Source: Roseibium limicola (GTDB taxonomy: Bacteria > Pseudomonadota > Alphaproteobacteria > Rhizobiales > Stappiaceae). From it: a stretch of DNA of 64,000 bases. The notes under the pieces are model-generated. The model saw nothing but the letters and a program-made list of their open reading frames with translations. It searched no databases and had not been told where the DNA came from. Shown here piece after piece: positions 33,256-41,133 of the stretch. The stretch is taken from assembly GCF_017313085.1 (NCBI RefSeq), contig NZ_JAFLNF010000002.1, forward strand, positions 186,001 through 250,000, in the 5' to 3' direction. Positions within the stretch are counted from its first letter, which is position 1. Every line of letters starts with the position of its first letter. A program made the translations under genes and the position numbers.

Positions 33256-34277
33256 GCCGCGCTCCTGGTGTTCAGGCCGTCGAACCAGCCACCAAGAAGC
33301 GTCACCACCTCTTGCGGGTCTGTTGAGGTCATCAGGGCACGCCGCAAATCAGACGCCACCGGAGCCACCTCCGCACCGGCGTCGAGATACCATCCCAAAT
33401 GCTTGCGGGCGATTCGAAGGCCCGCGCCTTTACCGTAATGCTGCAAGATATCCTCATAGTGATGTGCAACCAGAGCGGCGAAATCGGCACCCGACGGGGC
33501 GCGGCGATAGGTGCCGGTGGAAAGAAAATGACCGATGGCACCGGGGAGCCATGGCTTGCCGTAAGCCCCGCGGCCAATCATGACCGCATCGGCGCCTGAC
33601 TGGCGCAGCATCTTCACTGCATCGGCTTCCGAACAGCAGTCGCCATTGGCAACCACGGGCACCGAAACGGCTTGCTTGACCTGCGCAATGGCCCGCCAAT
33701 TCGCCGTGCCCTTGTAGAACTGGCTCCGGGTTCGCCCGTGCACTGTCACCATCTGAACACCCGCAGCTTCTGCCCGCCGTGCCAGATCCGCGGCATTCAG
33801 GCTGGTTTCATCCCAGCCAAGCCGCATCTTAACAGTGACCGGTACGTCGACCGCGGCAACCGTTGCGTCAATCAGCGTCAAAGCATGGTCGAGATCACGC
33901 ATCAAAGCCGAACCGGAATAGCCACTGGTGACCTTTTTGGCCGGGCATCCCATGTTGATGTCGATGACCTGAGCACCAGCCCCGGCCACCACCTTGGCTG
34001 CCTCGCCCATGAAGTGGGCTTCGCGACCGGCCAGCTGAACCACATGCAACCCGTCGGCCTGAGCCTCTGTCCGCATCTGGGTTTCCGCATCACCCTTTAC
34101 AAAACTCTCACTGGCAACCATTTCACTGATCACCAGTCCCGCGCCGTAGCGCGCAGCAATCCGTCGGAACGGCAAATCACTGACGCCGGACATCGGCGCC
34201 AGGAAAGCTCTGTTCGCAAGTTCATGGGGACCAATGCGCAAGGGGTCCTGTGGGAACGTTTCAGTCAAACTGCTCAT
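33252..34277 (-). CDS. dusB: tRNA-dihydrouridine synthase DusB (NifR3)
   Basis: FMN-dependent tRNA-dihydrouridine synthase, 341 residues. The TIM barrel starts with [15 protein letters not shown], the catalytic cysteine is C111 in [14 protein letters not shown], and [15 protein letters not shown] and [13 protein letters not shown] are FMN-site segments. It reduces uridines in tRNA D-loops with NADPH. It is the first gene of the nifR3-ntrB-ntrC operon, which couples tRNA modification and nitrogen control transcriptionally. Its promoter lies in the 175-bp gap shared with ispDF. Confidence 0.95.
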   Translation of the reverse strand: MSSLTETFPQDPLRIGPHELANRAFLAPMSGVSDLPFRRIAARYGAGLVISEMVASESFVKGDAETQMRTEAQADGLHVVQLAGREAHFMGEAAKVVAGAGAQVIDINMGCPAKKVTSGYSGSALMRDLDHALTLIDATVAAVDVPVTVKMRLGWDETSLNAADLARRAEAAGVQMVTVHGRTRSQFYKGTANWRAIAQVKQAVSVPVVANGDCCSEADAVKMLRQSGADAVMIGRGAYGKPWLPGAIGHFLSTGTYRRAPSGADFAALVAHHYEDILQHYGKGAGLRIARKHLGWYLDAGAEVAPVASDLRRALMTSTDPQEVVTLLGGWFDGLNTRSAA

Positions 34278-34452
34278 AACCTGTGCAAGCCCGTTATTGC
34301 CTATACCGTAGCCATTTTTTGCGTTGCGACAAGAGGCAATCTACCTCTAAGCCGGTCCCGCGCTTGATTAAATCCGCTTTTGCCTGTCTTTAAGACCTTG
34401 AAACTGAGGCCCCTGGCCACGCAGCCAGAATGAAGAACCGACGGACCTGACA

Positions 34453-35721
34453 ATGACCAAACATGTGGCAGCTTTGATCGTCGCAGCCGGGCGCGGCACG
34501 CGACTGGCGCGAACTTCTGAGGATCTGCCCAAGCAATACAGGGACTTAGGTGGTAAACCGATCCTTGCACGCACACTTGAGGCCTTTCTGACCCATCGGG
34601 GTATAGCGAAGGCCATGGTGGTAATCCACCCGGATGACCTGCGGCTCTATGAAACGGTTATCACCAGCCTGCCCGCCGCAATCCACAGGCACCTGGAACC
34701 ACCGGTGTTTGGTGGCGAAACCCGCCAGGCGTCGGTCGCAAACGGCCTGAAGGCGCTTCAGCGCACTGCACCAGACTTCGTACTCATCCATGATGCGGCA
34801 CGGCCAATGGTCAGTGCCGAGGTCATTGCCAACGCAATTTCCACCCTGAAGACTGGCGCTCCGGCCTGCCTCGCGGCGGTTCCCGTCTTCGACACTCTGA
34901 AGCGGATTGCCCCGGAAAACCCCGGCCATCTGCAGACCGTCGACAGAACCAATCTCTGGGCTGCTCAAACCCCTCAGGGTTTCGCCTTTCCCCAGATACT
35001 CGACGCCCATGAAGCCGCCAAGACAGCTGGCCGCCTCGACTTTACCGACGATACCGGCTTGGCTGAATGGGCCGGGCATGCCGTCACACTGACTTTAGGC
35101 GCGCCTGACAACTTCAAGATCACCACCGCAGACGATCTGGATCGCGCCGAGATGATCCTTGCACGAGAGACACAAATCATGACCGCGCCGCTCCCAACGA
35201 CACTCCAACGCCCGACATTGGCCAGCCTTCCGGATGTGCGCATGGGCCAGGGCTACGATGTTCATGCCTTTGAGGACGGCGACGCCGTTATTTTGGGCGG
35301 TGTTCCCGTCGCGCATTCAAAAAAGCTGAAAGGCCATTCGGATGCGGACGTGGTGCTGCACGCTCTGACCGACGCCATCTTCGGTGCTCTTGCCGATGGC
35401 GATATCGGCAGTCACTTCCCACCCTCCGATCCCCAGTGGAAAGGTGCCGCCTCCGACCAGTTCCTGATTTACGCGCTGCAGCGCCTGTCTGCACGCGGTG
35501 GCCGCCTGGCCCATGCGGATGTGACCATCGTTTGCGAGGCCCCGAAGATCGGGCCTGTGCGTGATACCCTGCGCGCTTCCATTGCAAAAATCTGCGATCT
35601 TCCGATCGGCCGCGTCTCGGTCAAGGCCACGACGTCTGAGCGGCTTGGCTTTACAGGCCGCAAGGAAGGTATTGCCTGTCTCGCCTGCGCCACCATCCGC
35701 CTTCCCTTCGACGACGAATAG
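34453..35721 (+). CDS. ispDF: Bifunctional IspD/IspF (MEP isoprenoid pathway)
   Basis: Fusion enzyme of 422 residues. The IspD part (about 1-235; AAGRGTRLARTSEDLPKQY near 11-29) makes CDP-methylerythritol from MEP and CTP. The IspF part starts near residue 264 (MGQGYDVHAF) and makes the cyclic diphosphate; its zinc ligands are in GYDVH and GHSDADVVLHALTDA. IspD and IspF are not consecutive steps (IspE lies between), so the fusion is organisational. It is divergent from dusB and precedes a CinA-type gene by 48 bp, standard alphaproteobacterial order. Confidence 0.96.
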   Translation: MTKHVAALIVAAGRGTRLARTSEDLPKQYRDLGGKPILARTLEAFLTHRGIAKAMVVIHPDDLRLYETVITSLPAAIHRHLEPPVFGGETRQASVANGLKALQRTAPDFVLIHDAARPMVSAEVIANAISTLKTGAPACLAAVPVFDTLKRIAPENPGHLQTVDRTNLWAAQTPQGFAFPQILDAHEAAKTAGRLDFTDDTGLAEWAGHAVTLTLGAPDNFKITTADDLDRAEMILARETQIMTAPLPTTLQRPTLASLPDVRMGQGYDVHAFEDGDAVILGGVPVAHSKKLKGHSDADVVLHALTDAIFGALADGDIGSHFPPSDPQWKGAASDQFLIYALQRLSARGGRLAHADVTIVCEAPKIGPVRDTLRASIAKICDLPIGRVSVKATTSERLGFTGRKEGIACLACATIRLPFDDE

Positions 35722-35769
35722 GCCGCTTTCGCCGTTCGCCGCACCCCGTGCTGCCGAGGACCTGAACCG

Positions 35770-36306
35770 ATGACCGACATTTCACCTCCCACATCTGCCC
35801 CGCACTGGGACGAGCTTGATCGCAACGCACAGGAATTAATTCCTGCACTCGCGAAGCAGCAGCTGATGCTGGCGACCGCAGAATCCTGCACTGGCGGTTT
35901 GATCTGCGGCCTGCTGACCGGCATCCCCGGATCCTCGGATGTCATCGACCGCGGCTTTGTCACCTACTCGAATGAGGCAAAGCAGGATCTGGTCAACGTC
36001 ACGGCGGCCAGTCTGGAAAACTATGGCGCCGTCAGCCCGCAAGTCGCTGCGGAAATGGCCGCTGGTGCTCTGGCAAACTCACGCGCCGACATTGCCATCT
36101 CCGTGACAGGCATTGCTGGACCGGGCGGAGGCACACCACAGAAGCCCGTTGGCACGGTGCATTTCGGCCTCGCCATCAAGGGGCAGGATGTGAGAACTTT
36201 TTCTGCACTTTTTGAGGCAATGGACAGAACAGACGTCCGACTTGCCTCTGTTGCCTATTGTTTAAAACTTATTTCAAATTTTCTCTGTATGCCTAAAGGA
36301 AGATAA
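35770..36306 (+). CDS. CinA C-terminal domain protein (NMN amidase type)
   Basis: A 178-residue stand-alone PncC/CinA-C domain. Signatures are LATAESCTGGLICGLLT, PGSSDVIDRGFVTYSN and GIAGPGGGTPQKPVGTVHFG. It should deamidate nicotinamide mononucleotide to nicotinate mononucleotide in pyridine nucleotide recycling. The N-terminal MocF-like domain of full-length CinA is absent, as is normal here. It probably forms an operon with ispDF (GAGGA ahead of the ATG). Confidence 0.9.
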   Translation: MTDISPPTSAPHWDELDRNAQELIPALAKQQLMLATAESCTGGLICGLLTGIPGSSDVIDRGFVTYSNEAKQDLVNVTAASLENYGAVSPQVAAEMAAGALANSRADIAISVTGIAGPGGGTPQKPVGTVHFGLAIKGQDVRTFSALFEAMDRTDVRLASVAYCLKLISNFLCMPKGR

Positions 36307-36376
36307 GGACGCATACGTTATTCATTTTACCAAGCAAAGGTCCTCGTGACCTTTTCCATTCTGCAGGAATTCCATT

Positions 36377-36886
36377 ATGTTGACCGCTTCTTGCCGGAGT
36401 ATTGCCGGCGCTGTTCTGTTGTTTTCAGGCTTGTTGTCACTCCCTGCTCAGGCCCAGGACGAGTTGCCGAAACCCGGTGACACCTACATGATCTCACGTG
36501 CATTCGGTGGGGTTTTTGCCGGCAGCCACAAGATTTACAACGAACAGATGGAAGGCCTGTACAAGGTCACCTACTGCGGTCGTGCTTACTGGGTGCTGCC
36601 CTATACGGTTGCCTGGACCCAGATCGAAGTCGAGAACCGCCGCACGATGAAGGTCGAATATAATTTCGGCAAAGGCTGGCGCCCGCTCTGCAGCAATCCC
36701 GATCAGCAGGTCTCGCTGGATGACCTCGGCATTGCACGCGAGGCGCGTGAAGTGATTGTCGCCTATCGCAGCATGAGCGAAGACAGCGGCCGTGGCGGCG
36801 GCAATCGATTCAGTGCAATCGCCCGGGCGTTTCAAGAAACCCCGGGGAAAAGCGACAGCGCCAAAGGCAGTTACCACGCCAACTGA
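36377..36886 (+). CDS. Small secreted protein of unknown function
   Basis: A 169-residue protein with a clear signal peptide: hydrophobic core about 9-22 and AQA cleavage site after residue 26. The mature part (about 143 residues) has two cysteines, C67 (YCGRAYW) and C105 (PLCSNP), which could form a disulfide. It is rich in aromatic residues in the middle (TYCGRAYWVLPYTVAWTQIE) and ends in a basic Gly/Ser tail. I do not recognise the family. AGGA lies ahead of the ATG and a terminator follows, so it may be expressed alone or as the end of the ispDF operon. Confidence 0.8.
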   Translation: MLTASCRSIAGAVLLFSGLLSLPAQAQDELPKPGDTYMISRAFGGVFAGSHKIYNEQMEGLYKVTYCGRAYWVLPYTVAWTQIEVENRRTMKVEYNFGKGWRPLCSNPDQQVSLDDLGIAREAREVIVAYRSMSEDSGRGGGNRFSAIARAFQETPGKSDSAKGSYHAN

Positions 36887-36915
36887 TCGCGCCGGACATA
36901 TGTGCTACGCAAACA

Positions 36916-36954
36916 AAACGCCCGACCCTGCGGCCGGGAGTTTATTTGTCTTTT
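36916..36954 (+). terminator. Intrinsic terminator after the secreted-protein gene
   Basis: Arms at 36916-36927 and 36932-36943 (AAAC, CCCG and CC paired with GG, CGGG and GTTT, two mismatches), a four-base loop, then TTATTTGTCTTTT. It lies 29 bases after the stop codon. Confidence 0.75.
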
Positions 36955-36978
36955 CACTTTGCCTGACGCCCGATCGGC

Positions 36979-38301
36979 TTAAGCCGCTAGTTCCACTTGC
37001 CCCAGAACCTTCTGCAAAATGTCGACCATGGCACCAAGATCACCTTCTTCGGTCACCAGTGGCGGGGCAAAGATCAGGGCGTCGCCGGTTGCCTTCACAT
37101 GCAGTCCCGCGTCGAACAGCTTGCGTTGTACCAGCGATCCTTTCGCGCCTGGAGTGGCGCCGGGTGTCAGCTGAATACCGGACATCATGCCGTAGCCGCG
37201 CAAGTCACTGACCTGGGGCAAATTGCGCAGCGAGAAGACTGCATCAAGGAACGTCGGCGACAGCGCCCTGCCACGTGCGAACAGGCCGTCCTTCTCGTAG
37301 ATGCCGAGCGTCGCCAGTGCCGCGGCACAAGCAACCGGATGGGCCGAATAGGTATAGCCATGCATCAGCTCCGGACGGTCGGCTAAAATGCTGTCAAAAA
37401 TAGCCTGTTGAATTTCAGTCTTCACCGCCACCGCACTCATTGGAATGGTGCCATTGGTCAGCGCCTTGGCCATCGTCATCACGTCCGGTGTGACGCCAAA
37501 TTCTTGTGCTGCGAAAGCCTCGCCAGTGCGCCCAAAGCCGGTGATGACTTCATCAAACACCAGCAGAATTCCGTATTTGTCTGCGATTTCCCGCAAGCGC
37601 TTCAGATAGCCGACAGGCGGCACAATGGTGCCGATGGATCCGGCGATCGGTTCAACGAAGACTGCTGCGATGGTTTCGCCGCCGTAGGTCTTGCAGATCT
37701 CTTCAAGGTCGTCGGCCAGATGAGCGCCGGATTCAGGCTGCCCGCAGGTGTAGCGCTGCTCTTCCGACCAGGTATGACGCATGTGAACCACATCAACGGT
37801 GACACCACCGAAGTCGCGACGATTACCGACCATGCCCGCCAGAGATGTGCCGCCCAGATTGACCCCATGATAGCCCCAGGAACGGGAGACGAATTTGGTC
37901 CGCTGCGGCTCACCCTTGGCCTTGTGATAGGCCATGCAGATCTTGATGGCGGAATCCACGGCCTCCGAGCCGGACGACGCAAAGAACACCCTGTCCAGGC
38001 CTTCTGGCAGAATGCCCGCCAGCTTCTCCGCAAGCTCGAAGGAATTCGCCGAGGCCCGCTGGAAATGCGGCGTATAGTCCAGTGTCTGCAGCTGGGAATA
38101 GACCGCTTCGGCGATCTCCGGACGGCCATGACCGGCAGCACAAGTGAACAGCCCGGACGAACCGTCGAGAACCTCACGGCCCTCCGGCGTCCAGTAACGC
38201 ACGCCCTTGGCCTTTTCAAACATCTGCGGTTCCTGATGGAACAGCCGATTGTTGGTGAAAGGCATCCAGTGGTGGTCCATGTTGATCGGCATTTGGGTCA
38301 T
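36979..38301 (-). CDS. Class III aminotransferase (omega-amino acid type)
   Basis: A 440-residue PLP aminotransferase, a distant paralogue of the one in the pyrimidine operon (both share WMPFT/WMPYT N-termini and the IATG-like SSGSEAVD segment). The PLP lysine is K279 (MTMAKALTNG) and the cofactor aspartate D250 (VFDEVITGFGRTG). The substrate is probably an omega-amino acid or amine with pyruvate as acceptor. It is divergent from an SDR gene, with 181 bp between, and stands with ridA and an alanine-type symporter further on. This suggests amino-acid use, but no single pathway is fixed. Confidence 0.88.
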   Translation of the reverse strand: MTQMPINMDHHWMPFTNNRLFHQEPQMFEKAKGVRYWTPEGREVLDGSSGLFTCAAGHGRPEIAEAVYSQLQTLDYTPHFQRASANSFELAEKLAGILPEGLDRVFFASSGSEAVDSAIKICMAYHKAKGEPQRTKFVSRSWGYHGVNLGGTSLAGMVGNRRDFGGVTVDVVHMRHTWSEEQRYTCGQPESGAHLADDLEEICKTYGGETIAAVFVEPIAGSIGTIVPPVGYLKRLREIADKYGILLVFDEVITGFGRTGEAFAAQEFGVTPDVMTMAKALTNGTIPMSAVAVKTEIQQAIFDSILADRPELMHGYTYSAHPVACAAALATLGIYEKDGLFARGRALSPTFLDAVFSLRNLPQVSDLRGYGMMSGIQLTPGATPGAKGSLVQRKLFDAGLHVKATGDALIFAPPLVTEEGDLGAMVDILQKVLGQVELAA

Positions 38302-38482
38302 GACTGTGGGTCCTTGCAGGCAAAACGATTGCCCCCATTAGGATCCGTGCCGATCACCAAGGTTAGAGCCAGCGCCCAGATTTCGTGAGGCCAGCAGGAT
38401 ACTCTGGACCCAAGCACCCTTGTCAGTCGGCCCGACGCTCGCAACAATGGCGAATACTCATCATGCCTCACAGGATCTCCCC

Positions 38483-39235
38483 ATGACCGGAACGCTCTTC
38501 ATCACAGGTGCCACGGCTGGCTTCGGCCAGGCGACGGCACGTCTCTTTTGCCAGAACGGCTGGAAGGTCGTGGGCACCGGTCGGCGTAGGGAGCGCCTGG
38601 ACGCCATGAAGGCGGAACTCGGCGACAATTTCCACGGGGCCAGCTTCGACGTGACTGATGAGGACGCGATGAATGCTGCCATTGATGCACTGCCGCAAGG
38701 ATTTCGCGACATCACGCTTCTGGTCAACAACGCCGGACTGGCACTCGGCACAGCACCTGCGCCGCAAACCAAACTGTCGGACTGGAAAACCATGGTCGAC
38801 ACCAACATCACCGCCGTTTTGTCCCTGACCGACCGGCTGTTGCCGGAACTGATCGAGCGTCGGGGCATGATCATCAACCTGTGCTCCATCGCCTCGACCT
38901 GGCCTTATCCCGGCGGCAACGTCTACGGTGGCACCAAGGCATTCCTGCGCCAGTTCTCACTCGGCCTGCGCTCCGACCTGCACGGCAAGGGCGTCCGCGT
39001 CACCTCCATCGAGCCGGGCATGTGCGAGAGCGAGTTCACCCTGGTGCGCACCGGCGGCGACCAGCAGGCCTATGACGCATTGTACAAGGGCGCCCATGCC
39101 ATCCAGCCGGAGGACATCGCCAACACCATCCATTGGGTCGCGACGCAGCCAAGGCATCTGAATTTCAATTCCATCGAGATGATGCCGGTCAGCCAGTCCT
39201 GGGGCGGCTGGCAAGTCGCTCGCGACTCCAGCTGA
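38483..39235 (+). CDS. SDR family NAD(P)-dependent oxidoreductase (YdfG-like)
   Basis: A 250-residue classical short-chain dehydrogenase. The cofactor loop is TGATAGFG (8-15), with arginines R34-R36 after the second strand favouring NADP. NNAG is at 82-85, and the catalytic residues are S135, Y148 and K152 (VYGGTKAFLRQF). The TKAFLRQFSLGLRSDL segment resembles 3-hydroxy acid/L-allo-threonine dehydrogenases of the YdfG type. The ATG at 38483 has AGGA seven bases ahead and begins directly at the fold; upstream codons are extra. The hydroxy-acid substrate is inferred. Confidence 0.87.
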   Translation: MTGTLFITGATAGFGQATARLFCQNGWKVVGTGRRRERLDAMKAELGDNFHGASFDVTDEDAMNAAIDALPQGFRDITLLVNNAGLALGTAPAPQTKLSDWKTMVDTNITAVLSLTDRLLPELIERRGMIINLCSIASTWPYPGGNVYGGTKAFLRQFSLGLRSDLHGKGVRVTSIEPGMCESEFTLVRTGGDQQAYDALYKGAHAIQPEDIANTIHWVATQPRHLNFNSIEMMPVSQSWGGWQVARDSS

Positions 39236-39246
39236 ATTTTTGGGCT

Positions 39247-39314
39247 GCTGTCCCGGCCTCGAGCCGGGACCTCGGTGCAACATTTACGAGGTCCCGGCTC
39301 GAGGCCGGGACAGC
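39247..39314. repeat. Empty doublet of the GIY-YIG-type hairpin
   Basis: Two inverted, perfect 28-bp arms (39247-39274 and 39287-39314) with a 12-base centre. Each arm is itself a hairpin with stems GTCCCGGC and GCCGGGAC around CTCGA. The first 25 bases of an arm match the hairpins bounding the GIY-YIG gene at 14208-14581 except for loop bases. It begins 11 bases after the SDR stop. Confidence 0.88.
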
Positions 39315-39357
39315 CGGCGGGCGAGCAAGTGCCTCCCCCCTCCTCCCCACAGTCGTC

Positions 39358-39380
39358 ATCCTCGGGCTCGACCCGAGGAT
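39358..39380 (+). repeat. Hairpin repeat, CCTCGGG-stem type
   Basis: Perfect 9-bp stem ATCCTCGGG and CCCGAGGAT around loop CTCGA, preceded by GTCGTC and followed by CCATGCCG, the same flanks as the elements at 17486 and 20086. Confidence 0.8.
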
Positions 39381-39461
39381 CCATGCCGATACAGCACCAC
39401 ACGACAAGCCCATCGATGCCGCAGGTGGGGATGTCCAGGCGAGGATGCCAGGGGAACATCT

Positions 39462-39495
39462 AAAAAATGAACCACTCCCTGCACCAGGGAGTGGT
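39462..39495 (-). terminator. Intrinsic terminator after ridA
   Basis: Perfect 11-bp stem (39485-39495 with 39471-39481; ACCACTCCCTG and complement) with a three-base loop, followed on the minus strand by TCATTTTTTA. It lies 35 bases after the ridA-family stop codon. Confidence 0.85.
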
Positions 39496-39529
39496 CTGCG
39501 TGTCATCGGCAAATACCGGTCAGCTTAAA

Positions 39530-39883
39530 TCAAGCGCTTTGGGCAGCGACGATAATGATTTCCACCTTGTACTCGGGCGTCGCCAGCTTGGATTCGCCAG
39601 CTGCGCGTGCCGGCGGGTTGGAGGTGTCGACCCAGGCATCCCAGACGGAGTTCATTTCGGCAAAATCAGCCATATCGTCCAGCCAGATGGTCGCTTGCAG
39701 GATGCGGGACTTGTCCGAGCCAGCGCGGGCAAGAAGGTCGTCGATGCGCTGCAGAATGGTCTTGGTCTGCGCCGCGACGCCTTCGCCAGCGACACCGACC
39801 TGGCCTGCCAGATACACCATGCCATTGTGAATGGCAGCCTGGCTCATGCGCGGGCCGCTGTCGAGACGAGTGATGTCAGCCAT
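39530..39883 (-). CDS. RidA family protein
   Basis: A 117-residue YjgF/YER057c/UK114 protein. The signature near the C-terminus, PPARAAGESKLATPEYKVEI, keeps the catalytic arginine of RidA (R93, equivalent to R105 of E. coli). Other marks are GMVYLAGQVG and ILQATIWLDDMADFAEMNSV. RidA hydrolyses reactive enamines and imines released by PLP enzymes, fitting the nearby aminotransferase. It is divergent from a LysR regulator. A long stem-loop lies in its leader. Confidence 0.88.
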   Translation of the reverse strand: MADITRLDSGPRMSQAAIHNGMVYLAGQVGVAGEGVAAQTKTILQRIDDLLARAGSDKSRILQATIWLDDMADFAEMNSVWDAWVDTSNPPARAAGESKLATPEYKVEIIIVAAQSA

Positions 39884-39909
39884 GGAAGAAGTCCTTTCAG
39901 GAGAAGTAA

Positions 39910-39941
39910 GCCGCCCCGGATGAAACTTTTGCAGGGGCGGC
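39910..39941 (-). other. Stem-loop in the ridA leader
   Basis: Arms GCCGCCCC and GGGGCGGC enclose 16 bases, 26 bases before the ridA start codon. No T-run follows in either direction, so it is not an obvious terminator. It could affect translation or RNA stability. Confidence 0.4.
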
Positions 39942-40178
39942 CAAAAAGAAATTAGAGACGCACGAGGGGATCAGGTGTCCCGCGACGTTCAAGGCCAAGT
40001 CATACTCTTCGGCCTGGGCGAAGGCCAGCGCACTGACAGGGGAAAACACAGCTGTGACACAGCAGGATTGCAGCCCCGCCCTGCCCGGCGTATCACCAGT
40101 GTCGCATCGTCAGACCGCCCGATGTGAGATGTCCGCTCGGCACAGGGCGTCCGAACCCAGCTGCAGAAAGCAAACGTC

Positions 40179-41063
40179 ATGGCCAAACGAAGCCGGGAAA
40201 AACTCAGTATCAGTCAGATGCAAGCCCTCGAAGCCGTCGCCACCACCGGCAGCTTCACCAAGGCCGCCAAGACCCTCGGCATCGCCCAACCCTCTGTCTC
40301 CAATCACATTCAGGCCATCGAAAACCGTTTCAAGACCCGCTTTTTCACCAAGTCCGGATATACGGCCCTGCCGACCCCGGCGCTGGAGCGGCTGTTGCCA
40401 CGCATCCGCGCTGTTCTGGCGCTTCTGGATGATCTGGAAGCGGACATGACACGCCGCAGTGTCCTCGGGGCGGGCGAGCTGCGGATCGGCTACTCCACCT
40501 ACCAGCTGGCGATTCCCGCCATTTCGCGCTTCATGACCATGTATCCCGAAATCAGGATTGAGGCGCGCGCCGCCGCCAGCCACGATCTTATGGAACATCT
40601 CAATGACGGCGCTCTCGACATCGCCTTCATCACGGCACGCGAAGCGCCGCAGGGCTATGCCTGCAAGACCATTACCCACACACACATCGTCCTCGTCGTG
40701 CCCAAAATCCACGCATTGGCAACACAAAAGCAGATTTCCTGGCGACAGCTTGAAGGGTTGCCTCTGATCCAGCGCGAGGCAAGCTCTGGGACCCGGCGAA
40801 TATTCGAGGCAGCTGCCCGATTACAGCAGGTGACGCCCAACACGATTCTGGCCCTCGGCTCCTGGGGATCCATCGCCAGTCTGATCCGCGCCGGAAACGG
40901 CTTCGGCGTCGCCATGGCCGCAGAAATCTCCCCCAGCGACCCGTTTGTCGGCATTCCGATTGAAGATCCCAACCTGAAACTCGGCCATTACGCCGTCTGC
41001 CAGCAGGACATGATGAAGGTTGCCGCCATCGACGCCTTTCTGGCCTCCGTGACGCACGCCTGA
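40179..41063 (+). CDS. LysR family transcriptional regulator
   Basis: A 294-residue LysR protein. A basic N-terminus precedes the HTH (about 15-45; AVATTGSFTKAAKTLGIAQP). The effector domain starts near residue 95 (GELRIGYSTYQLAIPAISRF), and the C-terminal lobe contains REASSGTRRIFEAAARLQQ. It faces ridA across 295 bp and converges on the AGCS symporter. Control of the RidA-type gene is likely by position. The effector is unknown. Confidence 0.87.
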   Translation: MAKRSREKLSISQMQALEAVATTGSFTKAAKTLGIAQPSVSNHIQAIENRFKTRFFTKSGYTALPTPALERLLPRIRAVLALLDDLEADMTRRSVLGAGELRIGYSTYQLAIPAISRFMTMYPEIRIEARAAASHDLMEHLNDGALDIAFITAREAPQGYACKTITHTHIVLVVPKIHALATQKQISWRQLEGLPLIQREASSGTRRIFEAAARLQQVTPNTILALGSWGSIASLIRAGNGFGVAMAAEISPSDPFVGIPIEDPNLKLGHYAVCQQDMMKVAAIDAFLASVTHA

Positions 41064-41078
41064 TCACCTCAAACATAA

Positions 41079-41108
41079 AACGCCCCCCGAGATCGCCCGG
41101 GAGGCGTT
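41079..41108. terminator. Bidirectional terminator between lysR-type gene and AGCS symporter
   Basis: AACGCC and GGCGTT arms extended inward by CCCCG/CGGGA pairing, in the 70-bp gap between two convergent genes. A-rich sequence flanks the left side, giving a U-run for the minus strand; the plus strand has only GTTGT. Confidence 0.65.
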
Positions 41109-41133
41109 GTCATGAAATAGCGTCAGAGCTGGA

